This document shows positions 31,766 to 34,485 of a DNA stretch of 34,485 nucleotides, in pieces (the stretch's first letter is position 1; each line of letters begins with the position of its first letter). Source of the stretch: Rariglobus sp. (lineage in GTDB: Bacteria; Verrucomicrobiota; Verrucomicrobiia; Opitutales; Opitutaceae); the NCBI GenBank assembly GCA_029266495.1, contig JAQSWS010000057.1, positions 1-34,485 on the forward strand. The letters run 5' to 3'. The position numbers and the translations under genes are program-made. Below the pieces are notes generated by a model. That model was given only the letters and a program-made list of their open reading frames with translations. It searched no databases and was not told the DNA's origin.

Positions 31766-34485
31766 ATGATTTTTCCCATGCCCCGTCGTCCACAGAGAGG
31801 TTTCGCCCTTCTCATCACGATCACGCTTCTGGCGTTTTTGGTGCTGCTGCTGGTCTCCCTCGCTTCACTCACCCGCGTTGAGACACAGGTCGCCGGCAAC
31901 AATCAGCGTCTGTCCCAAGCCCGCCAAAATGCGCTCCTCGCCGTCAACATCGCCCTTGGTCAATTGCAACAATTCGCCGGCCCCGACCAGCGCATCACCG
32001 CGCGGGCCGACGTGCTCACTTCGCATGCCGGCAGCCCGGTCGCGACCGGCACCTCGGGCGCCTTCGATACATTTTGGGCCACGCGCAACCGCTACTGGAC
32101 CGGTGTGTGGGGCAACAGCCAGTCCGCCATCGGCTATGATCTGCGACCCGATCAGATCAACCGCCGTGGCGTCACCCCGGAGTTGCTCAACTGGCTGATC
32201 AGCGGAAATGAAACCGCCACCTACGCGTTGAACGGCAACAAAGGCGGCGTCACCGCGGGCACGGGCGCCTCGGCTCCCCGCTTCCTTCCCGGAGGCGCCG
32301 TGACCAACCTCATGACCGCGAACGCGCTGTCCACCAACATCACGATTGCCGACAAAGACGGCAACCCGCATCCCGCCGTCCTGCTCGTCGGCCCGCAATC
32401 CGCCGGGGCCGCCGCCGCCGGTCGCAATGACTATGTCGTCGCCCCCCTCCGCGATCTGCCGGCCGCCGCGTCCGCCATCCCCGGAGCCTCCTCAACCGCC
32501 ACCGGCACTGTAAACGTCGGACGTTATGCCTGGTGGATTGGCGACGAAGGCATCAAAGCCCGCGTCAACCTGCAAAACGGCTATCAAAAAACCGGCCAGG
32601 CAACCGATCAGATCCACAGCTTCCTCGTGGCGCAACGGTCCGCGGTTGAATACATGAACAGCACCTCCGCCGGCCCCGCCATCGGCACGGCCTACGACAG
32701 CTCCAACGCGCAGGTTTCCCGGCTGATCGAACTCAAGCAGCTCGCGTTGTCCGGCGCCAATGCCACTTCGCAAGCCACGCTGACAAACGCGGCCTCCAAT
32801 CGTTTTCACGATCTCACCGCATCAAGTTACGGGGTGCTCGCCGACACCTATGCCGGCGGCCTGAAAAAAGACCTCACCGCTGACATCGCCGCCGCGCCTT
32901 CGCCCTCGGGTGGCATGCCGACCGACGCCACGACTCTCTTCACCCCGCTCTCGGCCTCGGATGCCAATCTCCCCACCTGGGGACACCTTCGCTCGTGGGT
33001 GCGCACGCCTCGCAATGCCTCCGGGGCGATCACGCCCACCCCGCCGTCCGATACCACGGCAGGCATCGCCCCCGTGCTGCTCTACGCCTCCATCGGCCTC
33101 GATGTCTATATCGACACGGGCAATGTCCTGCGCGTCGCGTTTTACCCCGTGGCCGTGTTGAGCAATCCTTATCCGGTCGCCATCAACGCCGCCAATTACG
33201 ACCTCGGATTCCGCCTTCCGGCCAACGCCAACTTGCTGTTCCAAGTCGCAGCACCTGTTCTCCCCGCCAACACCGCTCCCGGGACGTTCAACACTGTGGC
33301 AACGATGAATCTCGGCACGCCTGCAATCGTCGCCGGCACCAGCGCCGGCGCCACCAGCAACTTCATCCATTTCACTCTCACGGGAAGCATCATCCCTCCG
33401 GGCGAAAGCCACGTCTACCTCATCGACGCCGGCCTTAGCGGTTCAAATTATGCGCCGGGCGCGTCCTTGGTCCGCGCTCCCAATTCCGCCACCATCGGTT
33501 TGTCGAACCACCTTCTATTCCCCGACGCGTTGACGCTCGATGCCAGCGTGACGTCGGATTCCTTTCTACGCGTTCAGCTCCAGAACACCGCCTCCATTGA
33601 TGTGGTCCTCGCACAAGCAGGCTCGGTCAACACACCGTCCGGCTGGTATCAGTCCTGCAATGTCATGATGTCAAACGGCGTCACCACGCTGATCAACACC
33701 GCCGCCAGCAATCAACGCATCCTGAACAACTGGGATGTTCCCACCTCGGAAGCCCGCGCCGCCCTTCGTTTCGGCTCGCCCCTCGAGCACCGCGGCAACT
33801 ACTCGCAAATGGCCTATTTTGGCATGCCCACACAGGCGATGAGCTGGCTCCGCTTCGCCAATATTCGCGCACCCTTCATCCGCTCGACCACCCTGGAAAG
33901 CGCCGCCCCGGGGCTGCCCAGCACCCAGCGATCCGGCGCGATCCCGTTCGGCGCCGGTTTCGCGAACGATCCCATCCCCGCCCGCAATGTCGCATTGTTC
34001 CCCGTCAACAATGCCCACGTCATCAATCTGTCGGGCAACGCCGACGCGTCCACCTCCTCCACGAATTACACCACGCTCTTCGACGTGCTCGATTCACCCG
34101 ACCGCCTGCTTTCCCTGGGTCAGCTTCAGAACGCGCCGCTCTCCCGCTACTGCTTCTACCCATCGTATCCCTTGGGCAACTCCATGGCCGATCCGCGCGT
34201 GGACCGTCTCGCCACCTACCGCAACAGCATCGTCGTCCGCCCGGGCACGACCGCAACCCTCGACCCCTATTACGACCTGTCGTGGCATCTCAACCGCGCG
34301 CTCTGGGACCGTTACTTTGTATCCGGAGTCCCTTCCACCTACGCCGCCCCCGGTGATCCGTTGCCCAATTCACGGATGGTGATCCGCCGATCCGACGCCG
34401 GGGCCGTTCCCCTCGACGAACTGCGCTACACCGGCGGCACGAACAAGGCCTACAACCAGGCTGCCGCCCATCTGATCGTCTCCGG
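31766..34485 (+). CDS. Verru_Chthon cassette A-like pseudopilin protein, 3' end beyond window
   Basis: The frame is open from ATG 31766 (or ATG 31778, MPRRPQRGF) to the last base: 906 codons without a stop. The N-terminus RRPQRGFALLITITLLAFLV, followed by LLLVSLASLTRVETQ, is a type IV pilin-like leader: basic residues, a Gly-Phe cleavage site, then one long hydrophobic helix. It lacks the usual Glu at +5, as in PilX-like minor pilins and cassette A proteins. The remaining protein is long, Ala/Ser/Thr-rich and beta-like. Late in the visible part LWDRYFVSGVP, PLPNSR and RRS match the gene at the window start. The family role is unknown; insertion in the inner membrane and assembly with pseudopilins is inference. 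The 16-base element and a probable terminator lie in the 153-base gap before it, suggesting its own promoter. Confidence 0.8.
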   Translation, partial: MIFPMPRRPQRGFALLITITLLAFLVLLLVSLASLTRVETQVAGNNQRLSQARQNALLAVNIALGQLQQFAGPDQRITARADVLTSHAGSPVATGTSGAFDTFWATRNRYWTGVWGNSQSAIGYDLRPDQINRRGVTPELLNWLISGNETATYALNGNKGGVTAGTGASAPRFLPGGAVTNLMTANALSTNITIADKDGNPHPAVLLVGPQSAGAAAAGRNDYVVAPLRDLPAAASAIPGASSTATGTVNVGRYAWWIGDEGIKARVNLQNGYQKTGQATDQIHSFLVAQRSAVEYMNSTSAGPAIGTAYDSSNAQVSRLIELKQLALSGANATSQATLTNAASNRFHDLTASSYGVLADTYAGGLKKDLTADIAAAPSPSGGMPTDATTLFTPLSASDANLPTWGHLRSWVRTPRNASGAITPTPPSDTTAGIAPVLLYASIGLDVYIDTGNVLRVAFYPVAVLSNPYPVAINAANYDLGFRLPANANLLFQVAAPVLPANTAPGTFNTVATMNLGTPAIVAGTSAGATSNFIHFTLTGSIIPPGESHVYLIDAGLSGSNYAPGASLVRAPNSATIGLSNHLLFPDALTLDASVTSDSFLRVQLQNTASIDVVLAQAGSVNTPSGWYQSCNVMMSNGVTTLINTAASNQRILNNWDVPTSEARAALRFGSPLEHRGNYSQMAYFGMPTQAMSWLRFANIRAPFIRSTTLESAAPGLPSTQRSGAIPFGAGFANDPIPARNVALFPVNNAHVINLSGNADASTSSTNYTTLFDVLDSPDRLLSLGQLQNAPLSRYCFYPSYPLGNSMADPRVDRLATYRNSIVVRPGTTATLDPYYDLSWHLNRALWDRYFVSGVPSTYAAPGDPLPNSRMVIRRSDAGAVPLDELRYTGGTNKAYNQAAAHLIVS

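Noticed and set aside
1-34485. CRISPR arrays, tRNA or rRNA genes, toxin-antitoxin pairs, phage structural genes
   Set aside because: None seen on either strand; no regularly spaced repeats, no cloverleaf candidates and no matching protein motifs.

Overview
The window is GC-rich DNA with bacterial gene layout. It looks like a member of the Verrucomicrobiota, most probably the Opitutaceae or a close relative. That assignment is an inference from four things: two very large pseudopilin-like proteins of the Verru_Chthon cassette A type, a PEP-CTERM protein, several large secreted modular carbohydrate-active proteins, and a GntR-type regulator with a LacI-like sensor half. I saw no rRNA, tRNA, CRISPR array or intact insertion sequence.

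Layout. (1) 1-2.97 kb, plus strand: the 3' part of a pseudopilin-like 'A' protein, a small secreted protein, and a 47-codon frame that looks like a cut-off signal peptide. (2) 2.95-8.35 kb, minus strand: a GH78 alpha-L-rhamnosidase without signal peptide, followed by a secreted heparinase II/III-type lyase. (3) 8.46-9.89 kb, plus strand: a GH28-like glycosidase without signal peptide, divergent from the GH78 gene. (4) 9.87-11.09 kb: a graveyard of broken genes. It holds a frameshifted and truncated GH2 beta-mannosidase start, the tail of a CBM-like protein, an internally deleted tyrosine recombinase, and unassigned frames. (5) 11.09-29.29 kb: seven minus-strand genes. In transcription order they are a cytosolic GH13_18 glucosyl phosphorylase (closest by eye to glucosylglycerate phosphorylase), a giant CBM9-like/FlgD-like/beta-propeller protein, an IPT/pectate-lyase-3 beta-helix protein, an FN3-SGNH esterase, a PEP-CTERM protein, a rho-independent terminator, a second giant FlgD-like/propeller/CBM9-like protein, and an unrecognised secreted protein. 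(6) 29.6-31.6 kb, plus strand: a small secreted protein and the regulator. (7) 31.77 kb to the end, plus strand: the start of a second pseudopilin-like 'A' protein, open at the window edge.

How it may work together (inference). Secreted lyases, an esterase and large sugar-binding scaffold-like proteins would open an acidic, rhamnose-containing polysaccharide such as pectin or rhamnogalacturonan, or a glycan with glucosylated small molecules. Cytosolic GH78, GH28-like and GH13_18 enzymes would finish the oligomers. No SusC/SusD pair or sugar transporter is present in the window.

Points most worth checking. A 16-base element TGTATnAATTGTGTAT lies on both sides of the regulator gene, in the promoter regions of its neighbours. 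A different 24-base element is conserved upstream of both the pectate-lyase-like gene and the PEP-CTERM gene. The two giant paralogues share a C-terminal signature and EF-hand-like loops. The two edges of the window carry paralogous pseudopilin-like proteins.
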